DNA of 64,000 nucleotides from Arthrobacter sp. MYb23. GTDB taxonomy: Bacteria; Actinomycetota; Actinomycetes; Actinomycetales; Micrococcaceae. The notes below the pieces were generated by a model. That model was given only the letters and a program-made list of their open reading frames with translations. It did not search any database and was not told where the DNA came from. Within the stretch, counting starts at the first letter, position 1. Each line of letters starts with the position of its first letter. The stretch lies in contig NZ_PCPR01000002.1 of the NCBI RefSeq assembly GCF_002979775.1, positions 186,001-250,000 on the forward strand, given 5' to 3'. Position numbers and translations under genes: made by a program. Shown here one piece after another: positions 18,764 through 28,641 of the stretch.

Positions 18764-19756
18764 ATGATCCAAACGTCTGCCCGGCTCCTCCAGTTGTTAT
18801 CGCTATTGCAGGTGCGTCGGGAATGGACGGGCCCGGCACTCGCTGATCGAATGGGCGTGACCGAGCGGACCGTCCGCCGCGACATCGACAAACTGCGGAA
18901 TCTGGGATATCCCATTCACGCATCACCGGGAATCGCGGGCGGCTATCAACTTGGTGCAGGTGCGCAGCTACCGCCACTGCTCCTCGATGACAATGAAGCC
19001 CTGGCGGTGGCCCTGGGATTGAACTCTGTGGCTGCCGGGCCCGTAGCCGGCATAGGCGAGGCTTCAGTCCGGGCGTTGGCGAAGCTGGAGCAGGTCCTGC
19101 CGTCCAGGCTGCGTCCCAAGTTCGCCATGCTGAAGGCCGCCGTCACTACCCTTCCGAGCAATGCAGGAACTGTTGATCCTCAACAGCTGACAGTCGTCTC
19201 CGCCGCGATATCGGACAGGCGGCAAATCTCATTCGAGTACGTCAAGTCCGACGGCGAATCAGCACGCAGGCTGGTGGAGCCCTACAGGTTGGTGGACACT
19301 GGCCGGCGCTGGTATCTGGTGGCGTGGGACGTTGAGCGGGAGGACTGGAGAACCTTCCGGGCGGACCGTCTTGCCTCGCTGCCATCGGAACGCAAGCGAT
19401 ACACTCCACGCCTCCTGCCCGCGGAGGACCTCGCCGCCTACGTGCAGCAGTCCATCACCCGCTCGCCGTACAGGTTCGACGTCGTGGTGCGGCTCCGCGC
19501 GCCCCTGGCCGAGGTGGCCGCCGTCGTGAATTCCCAGTACGCCACGCTGGCTGCTGATGGTGCGGCGAACACGATACTAAGGTCCGGTTGGGACAACCTG
19601 GCCGCCCCGGCGGCGTATCTGGCCGCACTGGACATGGACTTCGAGATCCTCGAGCCTGGTGAATTCAAGTCCTACGCCATGGAGCTTTCGCAGCGGCTGA
19701 GTGCTGCAGCCGGCACTGTGACGGACGCAGCGGACGCGGGACCCAAGCCACAGTAG
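18764..19756 (+). CDS. YafY/PafC-like WYL-domain transcriptional regulator
   Basis: A 330-residue regulator. Residues 1-60 are a DeoR-like winged helix (WTGPALADRMGVTERTVRRD), and about 135-330 are the WYL domain (RQISFEYVKSDGESARRLVEPYRLV, GRRWYLVAWDVEREDWRTFR) followed by the WCX extension. WYL proteins sense ligands such as single-stranded nucleic acid or nucleotides. It ends 13 bp before hrpA on the same strand, so the two may be co-transcribed. Its targets are not evident. Confidence 0.87.
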   Translation: MIQTSARLLQLLSLLQVRREWTGPALADRMGVTERTVRRDIDKLRNLGYPIHASPGIAGGYQLGAGAQLPPLLLDDNEALAVALGLNSVAAGPVAGIGEASVRALAKLEQVLPSRLRPKFAMLKAAVTTLPSNAGTVDPQQLTVVSAAISDRRQISFEYVKSDGESARRLVEPYRLVDTGRRWYLVAWDVEREDWRTFRADRLASLPSERKRYTPRLLPAEDLAAYVQQSITRSPYRFDVVVRLRAPLAEVAAVVNSQYATLAADGAANTILRSGWDNLAAPAAYLAALDMDFEILEPGEFKSYAMELSQRLSAAAGTVTDAADAGPKPQ

Positions 19757-19769
19757 ACTGGCTGCAGCC

Positions 19770-22700
19770 ATGACACTTCATATTTCCTACCCCGCAGAGC
19801 TGCCCGTCTCCGAGCGCCGCGAGGATCTGATGGCGGCCATCGCCGCAAACCAGGTAACCATCATTGCCGGCGAGACCGGCTCGGGTAAGACCACACAGAT
19901 CCCCAAAATGTGCCTCGAACTTGGCCTTGGAGACAAGGGCCTGATCGGGCACACCCAGCCACGCCGGCTGGCGGCCCGTACTGTAGCCGAGCGAATCGCC
20001 TCTGAACTGGACGTGGAGATTGGCCAGGAAGTGGGTTTCCAGGTTCGGTTCACCGGCGAGGTCAGCGCGTCTACCAAGATCAAGCTGATGACGGACGGCA
20101 TCCTCCTCGCGGAGATCCAGCGGGACAAACTGCTGCGGAAGTACAGCACCATCATCATCGACGAGGCTCATGAGCGCAGCCTCAACATCGATTTCATTCT
20201 GGGCTACCTCAAGCGCATCCTTCCCCAGCGCCCGGACCTCAAGGTCATCATCACCTCGGCCACCATCGATCCCCAACGTTTCGCCGAGCACTTCGGCAGC
20301 GAAGAGAACCCGGCACCGATCATCGAGGTCTCCGGACGGACGTATCCGGTGGAGATCCGGTACAGGCCCTTGTCCCAGCCGGCCGGCGGGGATGACGATA
20401 CCTCAGACGACGAACTCGAAGAGGACCGCGATCCTCTGGACGCCGTGTGCGATGCAGTGGACGAGCTCGCCAAGGAAGCGCCCGGCGACATCCTCATCTT
20501 CTTCTCCGGTGAGCGCGAGATCCGGGATGCCGCAGAGGCGATCAACGGCCGCATCCAAACCAACAAGCGCCTTGCGGGAACGGAAGTCCTGCCCCTCTTC
20601 GCCCGTTTGAGCCTGCAGGAACAGCACAGGGTGTTCAACCCCGGCGGAAAACGTCGCATCATCCTGGCCACCAACGTGGCAGAGACGTCTCTGACCGTAC
20701 CCGGCATCAAGTACGTGATCGACACCGGCACCGCCCGCATTTCCCGGTACTCACACCGGACCAAAGTCCAGCGGCTTCCCATTGAGCGCGTTTCCCAGGC
20801 CTCGGCCAACCAGCGCTCGGGCCGCTGTGGGCGCGTGTCCGAGGGCATTGCCATCCGCCTGTACTCCGAAGAGGACTTCGAGTCGCGTCCGCTGTTCACG
20901 GACCCGGAGATTCTCCGGACCAACCTCGCTGCCGTCATCCTGCAGATGACCGCCATGGGAGTGGCCCGCGGGCCCAAGGATGTAGAGAACTTTCCCTTCG
21001 TGGAACCACCGGACTCACGGGCCATCAACGACGGCGTCACCCTCCTGCGCGAACTCGGCGCCTTGACCACGCCCAAGTCCGGTGACGCGGCCGGCAGTGG
21101 TCGCAGCGGCAGTGGCCTGACCGCCGTCGGGCAGAAACTTGCCCAGCTGCCCGTGGACCCACGGCTGGGCCGGATGATCGTGGAGGCGGGCAAGCGTGGC
21201 TGTGTCCGCGAGGTCATGATCCTGGCGGCTGCCCTCACCATCCAGGACCCCCGGGAACGGCCAACAGACAAGCAACAGCTGGCCGCGGAAAAGCATGCAC
21301 GTTTCCGCGATGAGCTCTCGGACTTCACCGGCTTCCTCAATCTGTGGAACTACCTCCAGGAAAAGCAGCGCGAGCTCTCCTCCACCCAGTTCCGCAAGCT
21401 GTGCCGGAATGAGTTCATCAATTACCTGCGTGTCCGTGAGTGGCAGGACCTCTTCACCCAGCTCCGTCAAATGGCCAAACCCCTCGGCATCGCGCTGGAC
21501 AATAAACGGGAAGCAGATCCTGTAGGCAACTACGAGGGCATCCACATCAGCTTGCTCTCCGGATTACTGAGCCACATCGGCCTCTTGGATGAGCGCAAGC
21601 GTGAGTACGCCGGTGCCCGCGGTAGCCGATTCGCCATCTTCCCCGGTTCAGCGCTGTTCAAGAAATCGCCCACGTTCGTCATGGCGGCGGAACTGGTGGA
21701 AACAAGCCGCCTCTGGGCTCGAGTTGCCGCCAAGTTCGATCCCCTATGGGCCGAGCAAGTAGCGCCGGACCTGGTGAAGCGGTCCTACAGTGAACCGCAT
21801 TGGTCTTCGCGGCAGGGCGCCGTCATGGCCCACGAGAAAGTGACGCTGTACGGCGTACCCATCATCCCCAACCGCCGCGTCAACTACGGGCGCGTCGATC
21901 CGGAGCTGTCACGCGAATTGTTCATCCGCCATGCCCTGGTGGAGGGCGAGTGGAAAACGCACCATAAATTCTTCCACCGGAACCGCGCCCTGCTCCAGGA
22001 GATCGAAGAACTCGAAACCCGCATGCGGCGCCGGGACATCCTGGTGGACGATCAGACGCTCTTCGAGTTCTACGACGCCCGGGTGGGCAAGGAAGTGGTC
22101 TCCGAGAGGCACTTTGACAAGTGGTGGAAGGACGCCCGGCAGTCAGACCCCGATCTCCTGGACTTCGATCAATCATTACTGATGAGCGAAGACGCCGAGT
22201 CACTGGATGACTCCGCCTATCCGAAGAGTTGGCTGCACAAGGGCTTCGAGCTTCCCTTGAGCTACGAGTTCCATCCCGTGGCGCCCGGCTCGGCCCCCAA
22301 TCCCTCCGATGGCGTCACCGCTGAGGTTCCGGTGCTGTTCCTCAATCAGTTGGACGATGCCCCGTTCCGCTGGCAGATCCCCGGCCAGCGGGTAGAGCTG
22401 GTCACAGCCCTTATTAAGTCGTTGCCCAAGCAGGTGCGGAAGAACTTCGTGCCTGCCCCTGACGTTGCGAGGCAGGCAACTGCGGCGCTTGAAGCAGACT
22501 TCGATCCCGCCACTGACGAGCTCGAGCCCTCCTTGGAACTGGTTCTTCGCCGGCTCCGCGGCCACGTCATCCCACCCGGATCCTGGAACTGGGATGCCGT
22601 ACCGCCGCACCTGCGGGTGAGCTTCAAGGTGGTGGACAGCAGGGGCAAGGTGTTTGACGAAGGAAAGGACCTTGCCGAACTCCAGGAAAAGCTGGCGCCG

Positions 22701-23717
22701 GCCACTCGTCGTGCCATCGCAGAATCACTCGGTGCCACACCCGCGACGACGTCACGCGCCAAGGGAGCCAAGGGAGCAGCGGCTTCTAGCGCGCCCAATG
22801 GCCGGACCCCGGCGTCCGGGGAAGCTCCCGCCGCGGAGGGGGTGCTTGCCGAACGAAGCGGTATCACAACGTGGGACTTCGGCACCGTGGAGCGTCAGGT
22901 GACCAGAACCGTCAAGGGTCACGCAGTCACGGGATTCCCTGCTGTCGTCGATGAAGGAAAGTCCGTTGCCTTCAGGGTTTTCCAGAGCCGGCCGGAACAG
23001 GAAGCCGCCATGCGTGGCGGTGTCATCAGGCTGCTCGCCTTGCGTATCCCCCCACCCGACCGTTACGTGCTGGAGCACCTCAGCAACACCGAGAAACTGA
23101 CGTTCAGCCAGAATCCGCACGGGTCCGTGAGCGCACTCATCGCGGACTGCGCTCTGGCAGCAATCGACAAACTGGTCCCCCAGGATCTGCCATGGGACAT
23201 GCAATCCTTCGATGCTTTGTATGAGGTTGTCCGGGCAGAACTGATCGACACCGTCTTCACGGTGACTGCGATAGTCGAACGCATCCTGGCCAGTACCCGG
23301 CGCATCCAGAAGCAGCTGAAGTCCAACGCCAGTCTGCATCTGATCAGCGCCCTCAATGACATGAAGAGTCAACTGGAGCAACTGGTGTTCCCGGGCTTTG
23401 TGGCACAGACGGGCTACGGTCAACTCAGCCAACTGCCTCGGTACCTTCAGGGGATCGAGAAGAGGCTGGAAAAACTTCCAGGGAACGTCCAACGTGACAG
23501 CCTGAATATGGCAGTCGTTCAGGCGTTGGAGGATGACTATGACGACGCCGTGTCCGCGCTGCTGCCCGGTCGCCGCGCCGGCGCTGAGTTAACCCGTGTG
23601 CGCTGGATGATCGAAGAACTGCGGGTCAGCCTGTTCGCCGTGGAGTTGGGCACCGCTTACTCCGTCTCAGAGAAGCGCATCCGCACTGTCCTGAACCAGG
23701 CGCTTGCCCCGGCCTAG
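19770..23717 (+). CDS. hrpA: ATP-dependent RNA helicase HrpA
   Basis: A 1315-residue DEAH-box RNA helicase, close to the E. coli HrpA length. It has Walker A GETGSGKT at 34-41, DEAH in IIIDEAHERSLN near residue 130, SAT in TSATIDPQRF, motif V VAETSLTVPGIKYVIDTG and motif VI QRSGRCGRV. The HA2/OB region follows, and the large HrpA-specific C-terminal domain fills residues about 600-1315. In other bacteria HrpA helps resolve stalled ribosomes and process mRNA. There is a short low-complexity Ala/Gly/Ser stretch near residue 1000. Confidence 0.95.
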   Translation: MTLHISYPAELPVSERREDLMAAIAANQVTIIAGETGSGKTTQIPKMCLELGLGDKGLIGHTQPRRLAARTVAERIASELDVEIGQEVGFQVRFTGEVSASTKIKLMTDGILLAEIQRDKLLRKYSTIIIDEAHERSLNIDFILGYLKRILPQRPDLKVIITSATIDPQRFAEHFGSEENPAPIIEVSGRTYPVEIRYRPLSQPAGGDDDTSDDELEEDRDPLDAVCDAVDELAKEAPGDILIFFSGEREIRDAAEAINGRIQTNKRLAGTEVLPLFARLSLQEQHRVFNPGGKRRIILATNVAETSLTVPGIKYVIDTGTARISRYSHRTKVQRLPIERVSQASANQRSGRCGRVSEGIAIRLYSEEDFESRPLFTDPEILRTNLAAVILQMTAMGVARGPKDVENFPFVEPPDSRAINDGVTLLRELGALTTPKSGDAAGSGRSGSGLTAVGQKLAQLPVDPRLGRMIVEAGKRGCVREVMILAAALTIQDPRERPTDKQQLAAEKHARFRDELSDFTGFLNLWNYLQEKQRELSSTQFRKLCRNEFINYLRVREWQDLFTQLRQMAKPLGIALDNKREADPVGNYEGIHISLLSGLLSHIGLLDERKREYAGARGSRFAIFPGSALFKKSPTFVMAAELVETSRLWARVAAKFDPLWAEQVAPDLVKRSYSEPHWSSRQGAVMAHEKVTLYGVPIIPNRRVNYGRVDPELSRELFIRHALVEGEWKTHHKFFHRNRALLQEIEELETRMRRRDILVDDQTLFEFYDARVGKEVVSERHFDKWWKDARQSDPDLLDFDQSLLMSEDAESLDDSAYPKSWLHKGFELPLSYEFHPVAPGSAPNPSDGVTAEVPVLFLNQLDDAPFRWQIPGQRVELVTALIKSLPKQVRKNFVPAPDVARQATAALEADFDPATDELEPSLELVLRRLRGHVIPPGSWNWDAVPPHLRVSFKVVDSRGKVFDEGKDLAELQEKLAPATRRAIAESLGATPATTSRAKGAKGAAASSAPNGRTPASGEAPAAEGVLAERSGITTWDFGTVERQVTRTVKGHAVTGFPAVVDEGKSVAFRVFQSRPEQEAAMRGGVIRLLALRIPPPDRYVLEHLSNTEKLTFSQNPHGSVSALIADCALAAIDKLVPQDLPWDMQSFDALYEVVRAELIDTVFTVTAIVERILASTRRIQKQLKSNASLHLISALNDMKSQLEQLVFPGFVAQTGYGQLSQLPRYLQGIEKRLEKLPGNVQRDSLNMAVVQALEDDYDDAVSALLPGRRAGAELTRVRWMIEELRVSLFAVELGTAYSVSEKRIRTVLNQALAPA

Positions 23718-23730
23718 CAGCCAGCACAGA

Positions 23731-23765
23731 AAAACCCGGCAGTGCTGATTCAGCACTGCCGGGTT
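23731..23765 (-). terminator. terminator between hrpA and the HIT gene
   Basis: A perfect 16-bp stem (23733-23748 with 23750-23765) with a one-base gap at the centre. On the minus strand it is followed by TTTTTCTG, so it works best for the HIT operon; it may also stop hrpA transcripts. Confidence 0.88.
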
Positions 23766-23781
23766 AACTCATGGGCGAGAC

Positions 23782-24210
23782 TCAGTCCGCTGGGACCGCA
23801 TCCCCGTGGCCAGCCGTCCGGAGAGCGGCACGAAGCTTAACCGCAGTGGCGTCCATGACGGCGGGATCCGGGTTGTGATCCACGTTGTGTACTTCGAAGT
23901 CCGCGGTGGAGTACGCCGGCCACACGTGCACATGCAAGTGCTCCACCTCGAACCCTTCCATCAGGACGCCCACGCGCTTGGCGTCAAACAGCTTCTCCTG
24001 CACCTTGCCGATGCTCTGTGCAACGTCCATGACCTTGGCCAGCAATTCAGGGCTGGCATGCGTCCATGAGTCCACCTCTTCACGCGGCACCACCAGTGTG
24101 TGCCCGTGCGTAAGCGGCGCGATGGTCAGGAACGCCACCACGTCCTCGTCCTTCCAGACAAAGCGGCCCGGGATCTCCCCATTGATGATCTTGGTGAACA
24201 GCGTGCTCAT
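23782..24210 (-). CDS. HIT-family nucleotide hydrolase/transferase
   Basis: A 142-residue histidine-triad protein. The catalytic HLHVHVW is at residues 91-97, and the N-terminal half has FTKIINGEIPGRFVWKDEDVVAF, typical of Hint-like phosphoramidases that act on nucleoside phosphoramidates. Its ATG overlaps the stop of the alcohol dehydrogenase gene (ATGA). It is the last gene of the sulfurtransferase-dehydrogenase-HIT set and is closed by a strong terminator. Confidence 0.92.
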   Translation of the reverse strand: MSTLFTKIINGEIPGRFVWKDEDVVAFLTIAPLTHGHTLVVPREEVDSWTHASPELLAKVMDVAQSIGKVQEKLFDAKRVGVLMEGFEVEHLHVHVWPAYSTADFEVHNVDHNPDPAVMDATAVKLRAALRTAGHGDAVPAD

Positions 24211-25361
24211 GCGTCTGCCCTTTCGGATGGTTCTTGAAGTGTTGAGGTGTCCAGTACGAAACGGTACTTCACGTCTCCGGCCACCATGCGGTCATAAGCT
24301 TCGTTGAGTTGCCCGGCTGTCACCATCTCAATGTCGCTCACAACTCCGTGTTCGGCACAGAAATCCAACATTTCCTGCGTTTCCTCGATGCCTCCGATCA
24401 ACGAACCCGCGTAGGCGAGCCGGCGGCGGATGAGCAGTCCGGGGCTGACCGGTGGCATGTCATCGGCAGGGAGTCCCAGCTGGAAGAGGGCGCCATCCAG
24501 GCGAAGGGTCCGGAAATACGGGTTGAGATCATGTGGCGCTGCGACGGTGTCGATGATGACGTCGATGCTCCGGTTGGCAGCGTCCATGGCGTCGGCATCC
24601 TTGGACAGGACCACATGGTCTGCGCCCAGCTCGCGGGCAGCTTCGAATTTGGATTCGGACGTGGTGAAAACGGTGACCTCGGCCCCCATGGCTTTGGCGA
24701 TCTTCACGGCCATATGGCCCAGTCCTCCCAAGCCCACAACACCTACAGAGTCGCCTTCTTCTACATCGAAATACCGCAGTGGAGAGTAGGTGGTAATTCC
24801 GGCGCACAGCAAGGGAGCTGCCGCTGCTGCGTCCAGGGCTTCGGGAACCCGCAGCACAAAGCGCTTGTCAACCACTACCGACGTCGAATAGCCACCCTGG
24901 GTGATCTCGTCGCCATGGCGGGGGTCGGCAGCGCCGTACGTCCCGATGTTGCCCCGTTCGCAATACTGTTCCAGGCCATCAAGGCAGCTTTCACATTCAC
25001 GGCAGGAGTCCACCATGCAGCCGACGCCCACGCGGTCGCCCGGAGCAAAGTCCTGTACCGCGGATCCGACGCGGGTTACCTTGCCTACGATTTCATGGCC
25101 GGGCACCAGCGGGTAGGGCGGGACCCGCCATTCTCCACGCGTGGCATGGACGTCTGAATGGCACAGACCGCAGAATTCGATCGCGATCTCGATGTCGTCC
25201 GCGGTGGGGACCCGGCGCGCAACAGTCAGTGGCACCAAGCCGCTATCGGGCGAGGTTGCGCCGTACGCTGCAGCGAGCGTCCTGGTTTCAGCATCGGACC
25301 CATCCGCGTCAAGAGTGATGGGTTTGGCCAGGGGCGGGGGTACGGGGCGTCCGGGAGTCAT
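24207..25361 (-). CDS. zinc-dependent alcohol dehydrogenase (YahK/CAD-like)
   Basis: A 384-residue medium-chain dehydrogenase. The catalytic zinc site is in EFCGLCHSDVHATRGEW and GHEIVGKVTRVG. Structural zinc cysteines are in DSCRECESCLDGLEQYC, and the cofactor-binding fold has VVGLGGLGHMAVKIAKAMG. This pattern fits NADP-dependent aldehyde reductases of the YahK/cinnamyl alcohol dehydrogenase type. An N-terminal tail of about 45 residues, rich in Pro and Ala, precedes the usual start. It overlaps both neighbours by four bases. Substrate cannot be read from sequence. Confidence 0.92.
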   Translation of the reverse strand: MTPGRPVPPPLAKPITLDADGSDAETRTLAAAYGATSPDSGLVPLTVARRVPTADDIEIAIEFCGLCHSDVHATRGEWRVPPYPLVPGHEIVGKVTRVGSAVQDFAPGDRVGVGCMVDSCRECESCLDGLEQYCERGNIGTYGAADPRHGDEITQGGYSTSVVVDKRFVLRVPEALDAAAAAPLLCAGITTYSPLRYFDVEEGDSVGVVGLGGLGHMAVKIAKAMGAEVTVFTTSESKFEAARELGADHVVLSKDADAMDAANRSIDVIIDTVAAPHDLNPYFRTLRLDGALFQLGLPADDMPPVSPGLLIRRRLAYAGSLIGGIEETQEMLDFCAEHGVVSDIEMVTAGQLNEAYDRMVAGDVKYRFVLDTSTLQEPSERADA

Positions 25362-26275
25362 GCTCCGACGCTACTCCCGGCAGACGTGCTGGTGCCACTT
25401 GGGCCGGCGTGATCACCGGCACCATCAGCGCCTTCATCAAAGGGATCCACCCCAAGGGCCACTGGATTCGCGGCGTTGTTGGACCACTGCGAGAACGAGC
25501 CCGGATACAGCGCAGCCTGGTATCCGGCGATCTCCAAGGCAGCGATCTCATGGGAAGCCGTCACCCCGGATCCGCAATAGACAGCCACGTTGGTGGAACG
25601 GTCCAGGCCCAGCTCCTCAAAACGCCGCTGCAACTCCTCGGCTGGAAGGAACGTGCCATCAGCTGCGACATTCCCCGTTGTGGGCGCGCTCACTGCGCCG
25701 GGGATGTGCCCTGCCCTGGGATCGATGGGTTCCACCTCACCCCGGTACCGTTCCCCTGCCCGGGCGTCCAGCAACACGCCGTTACGGTGCCACTGCCCCG
25801 CCTCTTGCTCCGTGAGGGCAGGCATGCGGCCCGCACTCAGCATGACATTTCCGACGGCGGGACTCGCCTCACCGGATTCCACCGGGTAGCCAGCCGCACG
25901 CCATGCGGCCAGGCCGCCGTCGAGCAGGTACACAGAGTCAAAGCCAGCATTCCGCAGCATCCACCAAACGCGTGCCGCAGCCATACTGCCGCTGTTGTCG
26001 TACGCCACCACGGTGTCGCCGTCGTTGATCCCCCACTTTCGCGCGGATTCCTGAAAGCGCTCACTGCTTGGCAGAGGATGGCGGCCTTGCCGGGGCTGTG
26101 CGTGGTCAGCCAGCTCTGTGGGGAGATCCACGAACACCGCGCCCGGAAGGTGGGCGTTTTGGTATTCAACGTGTCCATCAGTACGGCCCAGGACCCAGCG
26201 GACGTCCAGAAGTACAGTGCGTTTCCCGGATTCGAGGCGCGCGTGCAGTTCCGACGCGCTTATCAGCGTGGCCAT
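25358..26275 (-). CDS. sseA: thiosulfate/3-mercaptopyruvate sulfurtransferase
   Basis: Two rhodanese domains (about 1-130 and 160-290) in a 305-residue protein. The active cysteine is about residue 235 in YCGSGVTAS; the CGSGVT loop is the mercaptopyruvate-type signature, whereas true rhodaneses have CRKGVT. The ATG at 26275 has GGAG seven bases upstream; the longer open frame lacks support. The C-terminus carries a Gly/Ala/Ser-rich tail. It is divergent from a cysteine synthase-like gene, so both may belong to sulfur amino-acid turnover. Confidence 0.92.
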   Translation of the reverse strand: MATLISASELHARLESGKRTVLLDVRWVLGRTDGHVEYQNAHLPGAVFVDLPTELADHAQPRQGRHPLPSSERFQESARKWGINDGDTVVAYDNSGSMAAARVWWMLRNAGFDSVYLLDGGLAAWRAAGYPVESGEASPAVGNVMLSAGRMPALTEQEAGQWHRNGVLLDARAGERYRGEVEPIDPRAGHIPGAVSAPTTGNVAADGTFLPAEELQRRFEELGLDRSTNVAVYCGSGVTASHEIAALEIAGYQAALYPGSFSQWSNNAANPVALGVDPFDEGADGAGDHAGPSGTSTSAGSSVGA

Positions 26276-26346
26276 AAGTTCTCCTTCGTTCCGGCGGCTT
26301 TGGCTCCGTTGCTGCCGGTGCCTGAATTCCAGCCTAGGCTTATCCG

Positions 26347-27429
26347 GTGAGCAATTCGTGTATTCAGGACAGGGCATGGGCCAACGAGGCCATCCGGAAG
26401 ATCGAAGCTGAGAATAACCGCTCGGCCGACACCCACCTTTATGCGGTTCCACTCCCGGACCACTGGGGAGTCCATCTGTACCTTAAGGACGAATCGACCC
26501 ACAGATCGGGAAGCCTCAAGCACCGTTTGGCCAGGTCCTTGTTCCTCTACGGCCTGGTCAACGGCTGGATTACCGAAGGCACCACCATCGTGGAAGCCTC
26601 AAGCGGGAGCACCGCTGTGTCCGAGGCCTACTTTGCCCGGCTCATCGGGTTGCCCTTCATTGCGGTCATGACCAAGACCACCAGCCCGGAGAAGATCGCA
26701 CTGATTGAGGACTTCGGGGGCGCATGCCTGCTGGTTGACCATGCTTCAGAGGTTTACGCCGTTGCGGAAGAGACCGCAAAGACGTCGGGTGGCTACTACA
26801 TGGATCAATTCACCTACGCCGAACGGGCCACGGATTGGCGCGGCAACAACAATATCGCGGAATCGATCTTCGACCAGCTCTCTTTGGAAGAACACCCTAT
26901 TCCGGAATGGATTGTGGTTGGTGCGGGCACCGGCGGTACCAGCGCCACCATTGGCCGCTACCTTCGATACAACCGATATGACACCCGGCTTGCCGTCGTG
27001 GACCCCGAGAACTCCGCTTTCTACCCGGCGTGGCGCGACGGAGACGCGGCAGCTGCCACGGGCCTGCCGTCCAGGATCGAGGGGATCGGCCGGCCGCGGT
27101 CTGAGCCCAGCTTCGTCCCGGCAGTCATCGACCACATGATCCAAGTGCCCGACGCCGCCTCGGTCGCCGCCATGCGGCACTTGCGGAAACTCACTGGCCT
27201 GCACGCAGGGCCATCCACCGGAACCAATCTTTGGGGCGTCTGGCAGCTGGTGGCCGCGATGGTGGCGGAGGGCCGCCGGGGCAGCATCGTTTCGCTCATG
27301 TGCGACGCCGGCGATCGTTACGCGGGCAGCTACAACGACGCCGGATGGTTGGCCGCGCACGGCTTGGACTCGGCACCCCACGAAGCAGTGCTGGAACGGT
27401 TTCACAGCGAAGGGGTGTGGACGGGTTAG
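26347..27429 (+). CDS. cysteine synthase-like PLP enzyme, possible L-cysteine desulfhydrase
   Basis: A 360-residue fold-II PLP enzyme. The PLP lysine is in [14 protein letters not shown] (about residue 58). [22 protein letters not shown] is the substrate loop and [16 protein letters not shown] the phosphate-binding loop. The protein is related to cysteine synthases, but its SGSLKHR and SSGST blocks match the actinobacterial Cds1-type group, characterised in mycobacteria as cysteine desulfhydrase. The GTG at 26347 is the chosen start; the region between it and sseA is only 71 bp and must carry both promoters. It ends inside the last codons of the convergent MBL gene. Confidence 0.85.
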   Translation: MSNSCIQDRAWANEAIRKIEAENNRSADTHLYAVPLPDHWGVHLYLKDESTHRSGSLKHRLARSLFLYGLVNGWITEGTTIVEASSGSTAVSEAYFARLIGLPFIAVMTKTTSPEKIALIEDFGGACLLVDHASEVYAVAEETAKTSGGYYMDQFTYAERATDWRGNNNIAESIFDQLSLEEHPIPEWIVVGAGTGGTSATIGRYLRYNRYDTRLAVVDPENSAFYPAWRDGDAAAATGLPSRIEGIGRPRSEPSFVPAVIDHMIQVPDAASVAAMRHLRKLTGLHAGPSTGTNLWGVWQLVAAMVAEGRRGSIVSLMCDAGDRYAGSYNDAGWLAAHGLDSAPHEAVLERFHSEGVWTG

Positions 27430-28079
27430 AGCTCCACGGACTCCTTCGGAGCCAGACGGCTGTAGGTGGTTCCGTAACGGGCGCCGATCCGGGTGACATG
27501 TCCCTCGACGAGCCCACGGCCCAGTTCGTTGAGCAGTCCGTCGTGGACCGGAAATGCCTTGGGGGCACGGACCGAGATCACGAAGTCCACCACTTCGCCC
27601 ACTTTGGACCAGGGAGCATGGAGGGGAACCAGGAGGGTTTGGACGTCGATGCCGTCGGGTACAACGAACGAATCTCCGGGGTGAAAGACGTTCCCGTCCA
27701 CCAAGTAGCCGATATTCGCCACCACGGGGATCTGTGCGTGGATGACGGCATGTTGTCCACCGAAAGTCCGGATGCTGAACCCTGCCGCTTCAAAGCTGGA
27801 GCCGGGCTCCACGGCATGCACGCGATCGGCGACATCGGTGTTTTCCTTCAGAGCAGCGGCCACCCCGGCTGGCGCGTGAACCTCCAGCGCACTGTTGCTC
27901 CGCAGGGCTGCAGTCACCGCCGGATGATCGATGTGGTCATTGTGCTCGTGGGTAACAAGTACGGCGTGGGCTCCACTCAACGCTTCCTCGGACTCGGAGA
28001 AAGTCCCGGGGTCGATCACCAGAACCTTTCCCTCCTTCTCCAACCGGACACAGGCGTGGGTGTACTTGGTGAGCTTCAT
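27426..28079 (-). CDS. MBL-fold metallo-hydrolase
   Basis: A 217-residue metallo-beta-lactamase fold protein of the UlaG/YtnP-like small type. The metal motif is [10 protein letters not shown] (H-x-H-x-D-H). [20 protein letters not shown] starts the domain and a second His lies in [13 protein letters not shown] six bases upstream of the ATG is an alternative start. It is convergent with the cysteine synthase-like gene (4-bp overlap) and divergent from the zur gene. No substrate is suggested by context. Confidence 0.85.
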   Translation of the reverse strand: MKLTKYTHACVRLEKEGKVLVIDPGTFSESEEALSGAHAVLVTHEHNDHIDHPAVTAALRSNSALEVHAPAGVAAALKENTDVADRVHAVEPGSSFEAAGFSIRTFGGQHAVIHAQIPVVANIGYLVDGNVFHPGDSFVVPDGIDVQTLLVPLHAPWSKVGEVVDFVISVRAPKAFPVHDGLLNELGRGLVEGHVTRIGARYGTTYSRLAPKESVEL

Positions 28080-28173
28080 GGACACAGCCTAGGGGCGCAC
28101 CCTGACAGTTTCCAAGCCTCCCCTACTGGTAAAATTGGGGTTTGCCAGCATCCCCAGGGAAGTGAGTCTTTCA

Positions 28174-28641
28174 ATGCCACAGGGCACCAATTCCGCCACG
28201 ACCGGCAACGCAGCGCCGGCCACCAGCGGCGTCAAGGAGCAGCGGGTCACCAAGCAACGCTTGGCTGTCAGCGCCGCCCTGGACGAATTGGATGACTTTG
28301 TCAGCACCCAGGAGCTCTACCGGCTGCTGCAGAACAAAGGCATCTCCGTGTCGCTGGCCACGGCATATCGGATCCTGCAGTCCTTGGCTGACGACGGCCT
28401 CATTGATGTCCTTCGGAACGGCGACGGCGAGGCCGTTTACCGGCGCTGCGCGGTCACAGGACATCACCACCACTTGCTGTGCCGCAACTGTGGCAAGGCC
28501 GAAGAGGTGGAAGCGCCCGCCGTCGAGACCTGGGCGGCCCGTACCGCAGCTGAACATGGCTTCACCGAAGTGGCTCACACTGTGGAAATCTTTGGGCTAT
28601 GCCCTGAGTGCACGGCCAGGAAAGCCGCCGGAAAGCTCTAG
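28174..28641 (+). CDS. zur: Fur-family regulator, probable zinc uptake regulator Zur
   Basis: A 155-residue Fur-family repressor. The winged helix (about 25-85) contains ISVSLATAYRILQSLADDGL; the metal-binding half has GHHHHLLCRNCGKAEEV and GLCPECTARK, giving His-rich and two CxxC zinc sites. The ATG at 28174 has GGGAAGTGAG before it; a GTG twelve bases upstream is poorly spaced. It faces, and overlaps by four bases, the end of a zinc ABC transporter operon whose promoter carries a Fur-type palindrome (31530-31556), so zinc is the likely metal. Confidence 0.9.
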   Translation: MPQGTNSATTGNAAPATSGVKEQRVTKQRLAVSAALDELDDFVSTQELYRLLQNKGISVSLATAYRILQSLADDGLIDVLRNGDGEAVYRRCAVTGHHHHLLCRNCGKAEEVEAPAVETWAARTAAEHGFTEVAHTVEIFGLCPECTARKAAGKL